A DNA stretch of 64,000 nucleotides, taken from contig JAIGNY010001864.1 of NCBI GenBank assembly GCA_020152595.1, forward strand, positions 607,501 through 671,500, in the 5' to 3' direction. Position numbers and translations under genes: made by a program. Positions 49,112 to 60,890 of this stretch are shown here, in pieces; within the stretch, counting starts at the first letter, position 1; every line of letters starts with the position of its first letter. The notes under the pieces are model-generated. The model made no database searches, was not told the DNA's origin, and worked only from the letters and a program-made list of their open reading frames with translations. This stretch comes from Chiridota heheva. Its lineage: Eukaryota; Echinodermata; Holothuroidea; Apodida; Chiridotidae.

Positions 49112-52100
49112 AGGATTAGTTGAGTGGTCAAGAAAGTATCTTATGTGAAAAGTAGGATTTAAATGGAAACAAAATGGTGCAGAAACTACTTCAATATCTT
49201 GCCTCATTAAAGAAATATTTCAAATTTAAAGCTGTCTTATCTGAGTAGAATTGACTGGTGTAGTATTATGTTTACTATCTTATCTAAGTAGAATTGACTG
49301 GTGTAGTATTATGTTTACTATCTTATCTGAGTAGAATTGACTGGTGTAGTATTATGTTTACTATCTTATCTGAGTAGAATTGACTGGTGTGGTATTTCGT
49401 TTACTATCTTATCTGAGTAGAATTGACTGGTATAGTATTATGTTTACTATCTTATCTGAGTAGAATTGACTGGTGTAGTATTATGTCTACCATCTTATCT
49501 GAGTAGAATTGACTGGTGTAGTATTATGTTTACTATCTTATCTGAGTTGAGTTGACTGGTGTAGTATTATGTTTACTATCTTATCTGAGTAGAATTGACT
49601 GGTGTAGTATTATGTTTACTATCTTATCTGAGTAGAATTGACTGGTGTAGTATTATGTTTACTATCTTATCTGAGTAGAATTGACTGGTGTAGTATTATG
49701 TTTACTATCTTATCTGAGTAGAATTGACTGGTGTAGTATTATGTTTACTATCTTATCTGAGTAGAATTGACTGGTGTAGTATTATGTCTACCATCTTATC
49801 TGAGTAGAATTGACTGGTGTAGTATTATGTTTACTATCTTATCTGAGTAGAGTTGACTGGTGTAGTATTATGTTTACTATCTTATCTGAGTAGAATTGAC
49901 TGGTGTAGTATTATGTTTACTATCTTATCTGAGTAGAATTGACTGGTGTAGTATTATGCTTACTATCTTATCTGAGTAGAATTGACTGGTGTGGTATTAT
50001 GTTTACTATCTTATCTGAGTAGAATTGACTGGTGTAGTATTATGTTTACTATCTTATCTGAGTAGAATTGACTGGTGTAGTATTATGTTTACTATCTTAT
50101 CTGAGTAGAGTTGACTGGTGTAGTATTATGTTTAATATCTTATCTGAGTAGAATTGACTGGTGTAGTATTATGTTTACTATCTTATCTGAGTAGAATTGA
50201 CTGGTGTAGTATTATGTTTACTATCTTATCTGAGTAGAGTTGACTGGTGTAGTATTATGTTTACTATCTTATCTGAGTAGAATTGACTGGTGTGGTATTA
50301 TGTTTACTATCTTATCTGAGTAGAATTGACTGGTGTAGTATTATGTTTACTATCTTATCTGAGTAGAATTGACTGGTGTAGTATTATGTTTACTATCTTA
50401 TCTGAGTAGAGTTGACTGGTGTGGTATTATGTTTACTATCTTATCTGAGTAGAATTGACTGGTGTAGTATTATGTTTACTATCTTATCTGAGTAGAATTG
50501 ACTGGTGTAGTATTTTGTTTACTATCTTATCTGAGTAGAGTTGACTGGTGTAGTATTATGTTTACTATCTTATCTGAGTAGAATTGACTGGTGTGGTATT
50601 ATGTTTACTATCTTATCTGAGTAGAGTTGACTGGTGTAGTATTTTGTTTACTATCTTATCTGAGTAGAGTTGACTGGTGTAGTATTATGTTTACTATCTT
50701 ATCTGAGTAGAATTGACTGGTGTAGTATTTTGTTTACTATCTTATCTGAGTAGAGTTGACTGGTGTAGTATTATGTTTACTATCTTATCTGAGTAGAATT
50801 GACTGGTGTAGTATTATGTTTACTATCTTATCTGAGTAGAATTGACTGGTGTAGTATTATGTTTACTATCTTATCTGAGTAGAATTGACTGGTGTAGTAT
50901 TATGTTTACTATCTTATCTGAGTAGAGTTGACTGGTGTAGTATTATGTTTACTATCTTATCTGAGTAGAATTGACTGGTGTAGTATTTTGTTTACTATCT
51001 TATCTGAGTAGAGTTGACTGGTGTAGTATTATGTTTAATATCTTATCTGAGTAGAATTGACTGGTGTAGTATTTTGTTTACTATCTTATCTGAGTAGAGT
51101 TGACTGGTGTAGTATTATGTTTACTATCTTATCTGAGTAGAATTGACTGGTGTAGTATTATGTTTACTATCTTATCTGAGTAGAATTGACTGGTGTAGTA
51201 TTATGTTTACTATCTTATCTGAGTAGAGTTGACTGGTGTAGTATTATGTTTACTATCTTATCTGAGTAGAATTGACTGGTGTGGTATTATGTTTACTATC
51301 TTATCTGAGTAGAATTGACTGGTGTAGTATTATGTTTACTATCTTATCTGAGTAGAATTGACTGGTGTAGTATTATGTTTACTATCTTATCTGAGTAGAG
51401 TTGACTGGTGTGGTATTATGTTTACTATCTTATCTGAGTAGAATTGACTGGTGTAGTATTATGTTTACTATCTTATCTGAGTAGAATTGACTGGTGTAGT
51501 ATTATGTTTACTATCTTATCTGAGTAGAATTGACTGGTGTAGTATTATGTTTACTATCTTATCTGAGTAGAGTTGACTGGTGTAGTAGTTTGTTTACTAT
51601 CTTATCTGAGTAGAATTGACTGGTGTAGTATTATGTTTACTATCTTATCTGAGTAGAATTGACTGGTGTAGTATTTTGTTTACTATCTTATCTGAGTAGA
51701 GTTGACTGGTGTAGTATTATGTTTACTATCTTATCTGAGTAGAATTGACTGGTGTAGTAGTTTGTTTACTATCTTATCTGAGTAGAATTGACTGGTGTAG
51801 TATTATGTTTAATATCTTATCCGAGTAGAATTGACTGGTGTAGTATTATGTTTACTATGGAAAGTTGGCACCTCATCCTCAGTTTCTTAACAAGTTTTAA
51901 TGTAGTTGTTTTCTATTTGAATTAATTTTCCTAAAACTTTCTTCAGGTAGAATAATCATAAGTACCCTTATTATATTATGTTTTGCTACTTTCCAGGCAT
52001 ATCCAATGGTTTTTAAGCTACGAAATCACATGAGAGAATATATAAAAACATTGAGGAATATAAGGATTTTATAAATCAACTAGTCTGATTTTAGTCGTTT

Positions 52101-52238
52101 CTACACAAGTGATACAGAGTTTTAAACTTATATATCTACTTAATGGAATAAGATTTTTGAATGCTTTCTGCACCATTTTATTTCTTTTAAAGTCCTCTTT
52201 CATATTAGATGAACTTCTTTGACCCCTGAACTAATCCT
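49112..52238. mobile_element. TTAA-flanked inverted-repeat transposon filled by a 43-bp satellite
   Basis: TTAA at 49108-49111 and at 52239-52242 flank a 3127-base segment. Its ends are inverted repeats of about 100 bases with roughly 70% identity by eye. Left starts AGGATTAGTTGAGTGGTCAA; the right end, complemented, starts AGGATTAGTTCAGGGGTCAA, and both later share AAAATGGTGCAGAAA. A TTAA duplication is used by piggyBac, Kolobok and Sola3 families, and the AGG terminus fits Kolobok better than piggyBac. No transposase is present, so it is non-autonomous. Most of the interior is the 43-bp array. Confidence 0.78.
49234..51858 (+). repeat. 43-bp satellite, about 61 copies
   Basis: The unit is GTTTACTATCTTATCTGAG followed by TAGAATTGACTGGTGTAG and TATTAT. 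Very homogeneous; the main variants are AGAATT or AGAGTT, GTATTATG or GTATTTTG, and GTGTGG. Variants recur in blocks, showing segmental duplication within the array. Confidence 0.96.
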
Positions 52239-52242
52239 TTAA

Positions 52243-53380
52243 GAAAACTTTAAGAATTGTGTATTGTTTTGGATTATAAACTTTGAGGAGACTCAAACCC
52301 TGTAATGACAAGTTGCACCTTCATTTGTCTTCGTTACTTTCTTGAAAGCATTTAACAAATACATTTAATGTTGAACATGTTTTGTTTTTGTTTTTGTTTT
52401 GTTTTTGTGAAAAACTGTTTTGTTTCTGCATTACTGCTGACCAAAGTCCCAAGATTCTATAAAATAGAAGAAGTTGGGCAGGCCGTAGATCTCTATGTCT
52501 TTGTCAATGCTGACTTCTGGAATATCATACCAGCTGAACATTGATTGAGATTGGCAGATTAAAGTTTGCAGTTTTCGAAATTGTCACAAAAATAACAATT
52601 TCCTCAAATTTGTTTGGCAAGCTTGACACAAATTGGTTGCAAGTTGCCAACATAATAGTAATTATATACTGTATGCAAGATTTGTGATATGTGCGAATTT
52701 TCACTCAGCCTGAGTCAAGGTACAGATTTCTTTTCAAATCCAAAACATAATGTACAGTATTCTCTGCCGATTATCTTAAACGGAAATTCAAAATTAATTT
52801 CCTCATCACGAGATAAAGATTTCCATTTCATTAATCACCACATTTTTTCTAATTCTTATTAGAATGATTTGCAATTTCATAGTACATTTGGTAAGCATGG
52901 ATGAAGGAAATTCATTCCAGGTTGAATTTACACCTCAATGGCTTAATTCATTGCTCATAATAGTTTACTAATTTTGTATTTATCTAACTTTCATTGTTTC
53001 TGCTGAAGCGTAAATAAGTGTATGAAGTCTTTTACGAAGTCAAAAATTCATCCTTTACAAACATCTAGTAAATGTTAAATGCATTTTTTTCGGTCGACAA
53101 GTGCAATAACTTGCATGCTACAGTAAATTATGAAAATGCATGAATAAGTGTATAAAGTCATTTACACAAGTAAAATCAAAGCTTTACAAACAGTAAATGT
53201 TAAATGCATTTTTTGCGGTTTACCAGATGAATAACCTCGCATGCTACAGTAAATTATGCAAGTTAATGCATCCGGTATAAATTTTTGCAATTTTTCTAAA
53301 GAAACAGGAAAAGAGTTTATTACTCTTGTCTAAATCGATTATTCGGTCATCCCATAATGAACTTTCAAAGCTATTGATAA
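52243..53380. other. AT-rich spacer
   Basis: Two related segments near 53010-53130 and 53135-53260 share AAATGTTAAATGCATTTTTT and GCATGCTACAGTAAATTATG, an old ~120-base tandem duplication. No gene seen. Confidence 0.5.
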
Positions 53381-53748
53381 CTAGTCTTCCAACCCCTTTT
53401 CATGAAACCGCAATTTAGACTCAAATCACTTAGTTTTGGTTGCAAATCATCTGCATGAATAAAGCCTCATTTAGCACAATCTGTTGCCTCTTCCTCACTT
53501 TGCTTGAGTGCACTTTTACACAAAAGCTCCATGTATGCAATAACTGACAAGTTGATAAGTGATCAATTCACAAAACACTGGGGCTTTGTGCATGGCTTCG
53601 CACTGGAGGAGTTGTGGTTTTGTGTTAATGATTTAAGCAAATGATATCTTTATCGGGATTGGAAATTTAAGCTCCCAATTTAAAATGTAGAAAACAGTCC
53701 GGACTTGTGGGGTAAAAGCTATATAGCATTATAAGTTCGTAATGTCCG
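53381..53748 (+). repeat. Dispersed repeat D2, copy 2
   Basis: Collinear with 29887-30246 over its whole length, with scattered substitutions and small indels. Confidence 0.82.
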
Positions 53749-54478
53749 GGCATTTTGTACATCCAGGACTCTTTGTCGGTGAATAGGTGCTACGATTTGT
53801 GCACAAGTGAACACCACGCTTTATTCTACATACGCATGATACATATTATTTAAACCTTATAATGATCTTTTCTACGAAATTTCCTCCACACTTGCAACAA
53901 TTTTCTGCAAAACTACCAAAGCTAACGTAGAGATTGAGGCCTCTAAAGGTGACCGATTTCACACTGGCTGTAATGGTAAAATGCTTTTGTTTTCATCGAC
54001 AAACTGATTGTTCAGATTTATGCACTTTATTGTGACGACATCCGGAATACTCGTATAGTTTTTGATGACGTAAAATTCTGATATGGGCAATCGGATATTG
54101 CTTATTGAGGAACATACATACAATAAGAGATTTGTCAGCTTTATTGTAATGTCATGGTAATAATATAACAATTCAGTTCTGTGTGTGAACTCCTATATTC
54201 AAGTTCTATTTCTTCGGAGATAAGTTACACGTTCATTTAACAATCACCATCTTGTATCCCTGAATGCACTTTGCCAGAGGTAACACACACCTAACTCAAG
54301 CTTGGCTCAAAACACTTTGTTGTGCGATATACAGATACTGTACCGTTCAAGATCTATTGACAGTTAATTATTCGCTAGATTTTTTTAAAGAGGGAATTTT
54401 GTCTTAAGAAAATTGCTTGACCTTCATCAATAAATCTGATCACAACGTCACTTCCGTGGCAGTATTGCTAGGTTTGTC
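53749..54478. other. AT-rich spacer
   Basis: No feature recognised. Confidence 0.5.
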
Positions 54479-54635
54479 AATGCATGGTTGGTGATTGTGA
54501 CCAATCAGAAATAATGCATGGTCAATGATTGTGACCAATCAGAAACAATGCATGGTCGGTGATTGTGACTAATCAGAAACATTGGAATGTACATGGTCGG
54601 TTATTGTGACCAATTAGAAACATTGAAATGTATTG
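54479..54635 (+). repeat. Four imperfect 34-40-bp repeats carrying CCAAT boxes
   Basis: GATTGTGACCAATCAGAAA is repeated at about 54493, 54527, 54562 (with CTAAT) and, diverged, 54603 (CCAATTAG). Three of the four keep the CCAAT pentamer in a GACCAATCAG-like context, the shape bound by NF-Y. No adjacent gene was found, so a regulatory role is only a possibility. Confidence 0.6.
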
Positions 54636-57027
54636 CATTTCTGATCCAGTGAAAGCCATGAAGTTAACATCAATATTAATTAGATTTTGACCACTTTACA
54701 TCTTTCTGAAATTTCCAGTGTAGAGTACAAATTAAGTCTTCATATGCAAATTTGTGGTGCATGAGTATGGACATAAAATCTTTTTCCTTTTTGTAATCCC
54801 CTCGACCATGTGTTTTGTTTTTTCCAATCTATCTATTCCTACACTAATACTTGACCCAGAAGAATTTGCGTTGAAAGTTAGAAACACACAAGTCATGAAT
54901 CAAACCTGGGCTGCTGAGTAGCAGTGCAAAGAAATCAGGAAAATTAATACGCATCGATGACCTTTGGCCTATCGGTGAAAGTTCTCCAGCTTTTAAGAGT
55001 CTACTAATGTGTGATAAAAACATTAGATAAATTCTGTTTTACACCTATTGTGTACAGATTAATCCATGTCTTTTAACATTTACTTCAAAGAGTAACAATT
55101 ATTTTAAAACTAATAATTGTATTTACGGACGGATTAAATGTTTGCCTGAGTATTGTTATGGTTTTTACGACCGGATTACGCATCACAAAATCAGCACGTG
55201 TTGACATAAATTTATGAGGTAACAGCCTGCTCATGCTCAAAACTCAGTAATATTCCCACGCCTTGCGATCTGTCATCCACAGTTGCTGAACTCACTTGTC
55301 GCCGCTATAGCGTTTCTCAACATGTGTAATTACGGACAACAAACAATCATTCTTGGTTTTTTGTATAAAAACTTCAAACACTCGAATATTTATTGCTACA
55401 TAGCAGCCCCATTAGTGCTGATTCGGGTGAAAATAAAATGGCTAAATCATTTAAAAAGGTATTTCAAGTGCACTAAATTATACGGTGCAGCAGATTAGAC
55501 CGTATCACTGCTCTAAACGCAGTTTGGCAGTGACCCAGATTTTTCTCCAAGCAGTAGCGACATCAAAGAGAAAATTATGTAATCCCGCCTTCTATCCTTG
55601 TATCAAGTTACAGTTGTTTTGTTGTCAATGTGTGAACGAATAATCGCGTTTGACCAGAGGATCGATTATCATTACATGATTATGATGAATGTTAAATATA
55701 ATATTTCTGTGTTTCCTTAAGTTTGAACAAAAGGGAAGAACCAATTTGAATTTCATATTAGAGTGGTCATACTAGTTACGCAAAACTTAAATAGGCATTC
55801 ATATCAAGGTTTTAATAATTTTATTAAGGTTCTCTCATCAATATTGACTTAAAATCAGCAGAGGCGGCGGAGCTGGAAAGGAGGTGTGCGGGCTTCAGCC
55901 CATTTATTTTAGGTGAACGTATCACGTTACTTGATCTAATTCCCACCCCCCCCCCCCCTCCCCGCAACTTTTTTATCACATGTCACTTTACCTCATTAAA
56001 TTCCTCCAATATTTTGAACGTTCCGCCGCCCCTTATCAGACAATTGAATTCTGAAATGCGCATGGGGTGGATGAGATGCAAAAACGCATGTTTATACAAT
56101 GAATCTTGGACCCTTCAGGGACCCGAAGGAGCATGCATGGCTTCTTATCCAAACTTGGGGGCATAAGATGCGAATTGAAACTTAAACAAAACCCCCTCCC
56201 TCCAATTGTGTACACAAATTCCCCCTTCCCCTCAATTGTGTACGCATTTGTTTTGTTTTTTATGCTATACTTAGGCCTATACTTAAAACGTAGGGAAACA
56301 CGTATCCCAGAAATTACGGCATTGCGCTTTTTCTATAGCGAAACTAAAACTGTAAACAAATTGGAATCATATGCAGAAAAAATCAAACATGAAAACGTTA
56401 TAGCCTAACATTCTTTGAATGTATGTATGTGATTGATAATGTTCGTAATTTTGTTTTAAAAATGTATTGTTCCAGAATATGCTGCAATCAAACTGACCTT
56501 GTGCTCTACGATAACATCGGTAATCAACCGTTACATGGGGGAAACCTCCATTAACTCCTACATTAAAATTAATACAAAACGGCTTACAACTTTTGGTAGA
56601 AGTACATTTTTTACAACTGTCACTACTCTTAAATAAAAGAGTTAGTATGCTGCATATACCCGGCCCTAAGTTTGCAAATACAGAGGGATATGAAATCAGG
56701 TGTGTTCCTTCCCCCCCTTCCCCCTCCTTCCTTTTCCTTCCTCCTGGAAGTAAGATAAAATGTGTGGCATTGCGCCTTGTATGTGGGCCTATTTACATCT
56801 TGGACATTATTGTATATTACCATTTACTATCATTTACCGAAATGTTTATTGTACCTAATTTTTTCTGGGTTTTTTTGTTTTATATATGTATATATATATA
56901 TATATATATATAACTTTTATGTAACTTTTATATCGATAACTTTTATATTTATATTTATTTTTAAATATCTTTGTACGTTTTGCTACAGGGCAACAAATTT
57001 CCATATTTTGTTGTGGATGAAATAAAT
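54636..57027. other. AT-rich spacer, C-runs, no recognised gene
   Basis: Poly-C tracts near 55946-55961 and 56712-56730 and (TA)n near 56888-56912. Open frames of 71-106 codons here show no recognisable motifs. Confidence 0.5.
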
Positions 57028-57045
57028 TGATCTTATCTTATCTTA
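57028..57045 (+). repeat. (TCTTA)n tail, possible 3' end of a retroposon
   Basis: GATGAAATAAATTGA is followed by three TCTTA repeats. Retroposon 3' ends often combine such a signal with a short tandem tail; the body upstream was not recognised. Confidence 0.3.
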
Positions 57046-57484
57046 CCAGGTAGGTGGTTGTAAATAGATTATTTCCACATAGATGGTTGGAAATATGGAG
57101 ATATTTTGTTTGTTCAAGGAAAAAACTAGTAATTTCTTCATCAATTTGGTAAACAATTCCCAAAAGTCAAATGAAACACAATTTTAGGGGAATAACTTCA
57201 AAAATAAATTTCTTAATATTTCATATGTTTTGTTTCTTCGAAAGTCACCAACAAATTTGGCAGCATAATTTTTGTTTTAGTTCTCATTGAAGAGGCCTTT
57301 TTTTTTAACAATAAATGACAAAAAAAGTACATGAAATATATGATTTTCTGACTGGGATGATTATTCATTCATTGAAGAACTAATTATGTAAGAATAAAAA
57401 CATGAGACAAACATCAATATTTAAGATACGATTGTGACTGCTTTATTTCTTCATCTTAATAGTACATGTTAACTTAATTGACTT

Positions 57485-57787
57485 TCACACGCGTCGCACA
57501 TACGAGAAGCAGGAAGTGCATGTTTGCATTACGTAGTGAATATAACGGTAGCGTCTTTCACGCGGTGGATTAGTGTGGGTTGCTATGGAAGGTCTATTGT
57601 TAAGAACCTGGTGGAGATCTCACGGTCAGGACGCGGTATACTCGCGTTAAAAGGGCGTCCACTTATGACAACAAGCCTAAAGTGTCTTGCTCAAGGACAG
57701 TGCACAATGCAGCGCTCATGACGGGAATCGAACAGGTACTTTTCAAATGCGAGCATGACTCCTTAACCACTGAGCAGTCTGCACCTC
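57485..57787 (-). mobile_element. Second tRNA-derived SINE-like element
   Basis: On the minus strand an A-box-like TGCTCAGTGG (complement at 57767-57776) and a B-box GTTCGATTCCC (complement at 57723-57733) are spaced as in a tRNA gene. They are followed by GTCCTTGAGCAAGACACTTT, a motif common in SINEs of marine animals. The anticodon arm does not look functional. It is unrelated in sequence to the first SINE family. Confidence 0.65.
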
Positions 57788-57944
57788 TTATCTATACCCT
57801 CTGGAGGGTATAGCACTATAAGCTGAATTTGGCAGATTGCTTTTTAGTTTAACCATACAGTACAAGGAATTTGTATCAAACACTTCTTGTATTTTAAAGA
57901 TTTATAGCTAAAAAACATTTTTTGTTTTCCCTTTAAAATTGACA

Positions 57945-58325
57945 GAAAGCAATATCTTTCCTTAGGAGAAATGGTCCGTCAATCATTCACAGTTAATGTA
58001 CATTATTACCTCAGGCATTATCATACACAGCGATTTTTATCACCAGTTTGAAAACAAGCTTCTCTGACTAAGACACTTAACATGGATGAGTGATTTAAAT
58101 CACAAAAGTGCCTTGATTATTCAGCTCTGGCTTTGTGTAATCTTATACACACAAATAGCTTTGGGCTACTTGGCTGTGGGGTGCATGGGAATGGCAGATT
58201 AACAATCATTGTTTTGGATGGAAACACAATACACTGAACGGGAAGTCCGGTTGGTAGTTGTCATACCTGAGTTTTCAGGATTAACTCAGGTGTTGGGTGC
58301 CGGTAGGCTTAAAGAGAAACTTTTC
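57945..58325 (+). repeat. Dispersed repeat D4, copy 1
   Basis: Near-identical to 60484-60890: AGCAATATCTTTCCTTAGG, GTGATTTAAATCACAAAAGT, TTCAGCTCTGGCTTTGTGTA, GGTGCCGGTAGGCTTAAAG. Class unknown; no protein seen. Confidence 0.88.
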
Positions 58326-58446
58326 GGCATGGAGAAAATGTTATGCTTTGTAATATTTCAAAGAAATAGATAAAATTGTAGGAATCTAAAGATCTGTAAA
58401 CCTTTTTTGTTTGAATTGTTATTAAACTGATAATTTGAGTAATTTC

Positions 58447-59830
58447 AACATAACATAACATAACAAGATGACTGGCTTAGAATCAAGGGTTAGTCACCCC
58501 ACCAAAAGCCCAAACTAGCACCACCACCACCACAAAAAACATCAAAGATGCCCAGAGTTAGTAAAGAACTTATCCATGTTGACTTTGGAATTGTGAACAG
58601 AATTGGAGCCACTCAGGCAAGCCATTCCACTCATTAACAATTCTTTGGGAAAAGTTAAAATGCCGAATATCTATCCGTGAGAACTCTTTGGTCAACTTCA
58701 AACTATTACCATATGTCACATGAGGATGAGGTGAAACATGCAACATTATTTGTTATGTGTTCCTTCAAGTTTTAAACAGTTAGACTCGAAGTGATATATA
58801 AGCAGGTCGGGTCAGATTTTTCCTCTTATTTTCTTTATTGTGAAAACCACAAGCAATTAGGATCAACTTCCCTTATCAATGGCTCCATTGTACTAGTTCT
58901 CCATTTGGTCCTGGATTGTTATGGAAGTTGGTGTTGAGTATCAAATTAGCAATGGATGAAATCCTTATTGTGTGGTTGAGTTGTTATTTTAATTAAGATA
59001 AGTGGTCTTGTTATTTGCTACATTAAGTTTGTGGTTATGATTTGCTGGAACAAAGAAGCACTACCAGATAGTAATTTGAAAACCTGTATCATATCGCCAC
59101 GTATTCTTCTCAACTCAAGCGTGATCAAACCAAGAATTCGCAACCTAGATTTATAAGAGATTCCTTACTTCGGGAATAAGTCTAGTGGCTCTTTGCTAAA
59201 CCTGCTCCAAAATCAACTTATCCTTCTCATAAAAGGGACTCCAAGCCTGAATAGCATACTCAAGGTGAGGCCTGACTAACTGCTTATACAATTTATAAAC
59301 AACTTCTCTACCAAGAAAACCAAAATTTCTCCTAATCAAACCAAGGAACCTATTCGCCCTTGCAGCTGCTAAAGCGCACTGTTTAGAAGGCTTCAGATTA
59401 CTAGTTATGACAACACCTAGATCCCTCCCTTTCTTGATCAACACAACTAAGATTTGAACCATTCATGCAGTAATCAAAAGCCAAATTGCTTAGACCGACA
59501 TTGAATGACATCTGCCATGTTTGGGACCAAGAAACTAAGTTATTCAGATCAGTTTGCAAAAGTGAAGAATCTTTAGCATTTGAAATCAAACCCTTCAGCT
59601 TCTTAGACACAACATCAACTAAAAAATCAACATCTATAATTTAGACTGGAGAGTGTACATTAAGATCATATACAACATCATCAGCAGGGGACTTAAGTAA
59701 AAACGGACACAAAATAGTCATTCAAAACCTCAGCCATATCCATAACACTATTGATAGTAACACCACCATTACCCTGAAGGGGACCAACACCTCCTTGCTG
59801 AACATTTTTATCTCCCTCCTCAAAACCATC
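58447..59830 (-). pseudogene. CR1-like LINE, heavily deleted, with complete C-terminus
   Basis: On the minus strand the order is: linker (GGVGPLQGNGGV, MDMAEVLNDYFVSVFT, 59830-59697); a jump over most of the polymerase core; then LISNAKDSSLLQTDLNNLVS, WSQTWQMSFNV, DLGVVITSNLKPSKQCALAA, GLIRRNFGFLGREV and LYKQLVRPHLEYAIQAWSP (59196-59610, two frames). A nonsense codon follows, then SRLRILGLITLELRRIRGDM (about 59090-59150) and, near 58610-58690, RHFNFSQRIVNEWNGLPEW. It ends in a short (ATGTT)n tail at 58447-58468. The catalytic FADD box is missing. Its upstream end runs into a minisatellite, which has probably replaced or separated the 5' part. Confidence 0.88.
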
Positions 59831-59834
59831 ACTC

Positions 59835-60490
59835 TTTGCAATATCTTTCTCCCCCCAACATGAGGCAATATCTATCTCCCCCCAACATGAAGCAATATCT
59901 ATCTCCCCCCAACATGAAGCAATATCTTTCTCCCCCCAACATGAGGCAATATCTATCTCCCCCCAACATGAGGCAATATCTATCTCCCCCAACATGAGGC
60001 AAATCTATCCCCCCCAACATGAAACAATATCTATCTCCCCAATATGAGCAATATCTATCTCCCCCAACAATATCTATCTCCCCCCCAACATGAGGCAATA
60101 TCTATCTCCCCAACATGAGGCAATATCTATCTCCCCAACATGAAGCAATATCTATCTCCCCCCAATATGAGGCAATATCTATCTCCCCCAACATGAGGCA
60201 ATATCTATCTCCCCCCAACATGAGGCAATATCTATCTCCCCCAACATGAAGCAATATCTATCTCCCCCCAATATGAGGCAATATCTATCTCCCCCCAACA
60301 TGAAGCAATATCTATCTCCCCAACATGAAGCAATATCTATCCCCCAACATGAGGCAATATCTATCTCCCCCAACATGAAGCAATATCTATCTCTATCTCC
60401 CCCAATATGAGGCAATATCTATCTCCCTCAACATGAGGCAATATCTATCTCCCCAACATGAAGCAATATCTATCTCCCACCAACATGAAG
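59835..60490 (+). repeat. 25-28-bp minisatellite, about 24 copies
   Basis: The unit is CAACATGAGGCAATATCTAT plus CTCCCCC, with length variation in the C-run and GAGG/GAAG alternation. The last unit merges into D4 copy 2 (GAAGCAATATCTTTCC), so the unit contains the edge of D4. Reverse-strand frames (DIASCWGE repeats) are artefacts. Confidence 0.93.
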
Positions 60491-60890
60491 CAATATCTTT
60501 CCTTAGGAGAAATGGTCCATCATTCATTCATTCACAGTTAATGCACATTATTACCTTGGGCATTATGATACACAGCTATTTTTACCACCAGTTTGAAAAC
60601 AAACTTCTCCCACTAAGACACTTAACTTGGGTGAGTGATTTAAATCACAAAAGTGCCTTGATTATTCAGCTCTGGCTTTGTGTAATCTTATACACACAAA
60701 TAGCTTTAGGCTACTTGGCTGCAGTGTGCATGGGAATGGCAGATAAACAATCATTGTTTGCAGTGGAAACACAATACACTGAACAGAAAGTCAGGTTGGT
60801 AATTGTCATACCTGAGTTTTCAGGATTAGCTCAGGTATCGGGTGCCGGTAGGCTTACAGGGTGCCGGTAGGCTTAAAGAGAAACTTTACA
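60484..60890 (+). repeat. Dispersed repeat D4, copy 2
   Basis: Matches 57945-58325 in the same orientation. It contains an extra 20-base duplication of GGTGCCGGTAGGCTTA near 60840-60875. The similarity stops at 60890, where the RNase H LINE starts. The 145-codon open frame across it (60433-60870) is not shared as protein with copy 1. Confidence 0.88.

Noticed and set aside
56106..56913. 100-106-codon open frames
   Set aside because: No recognisable motif and low-complexity composition; consistent with chance openness.
57715..57787. Functional tRNA gene on the minus strand
   Set aside because: Same reasoning: promoter boxes without a credible cloverleaf, continuous with a SINE-like body.
59693..60415. 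Cys/Trp-rich DIASCWGE repeat frames on the minus strand
   Set aside because: Translation of the 25-28-bp minisatellite; frame changes follow C-run length.
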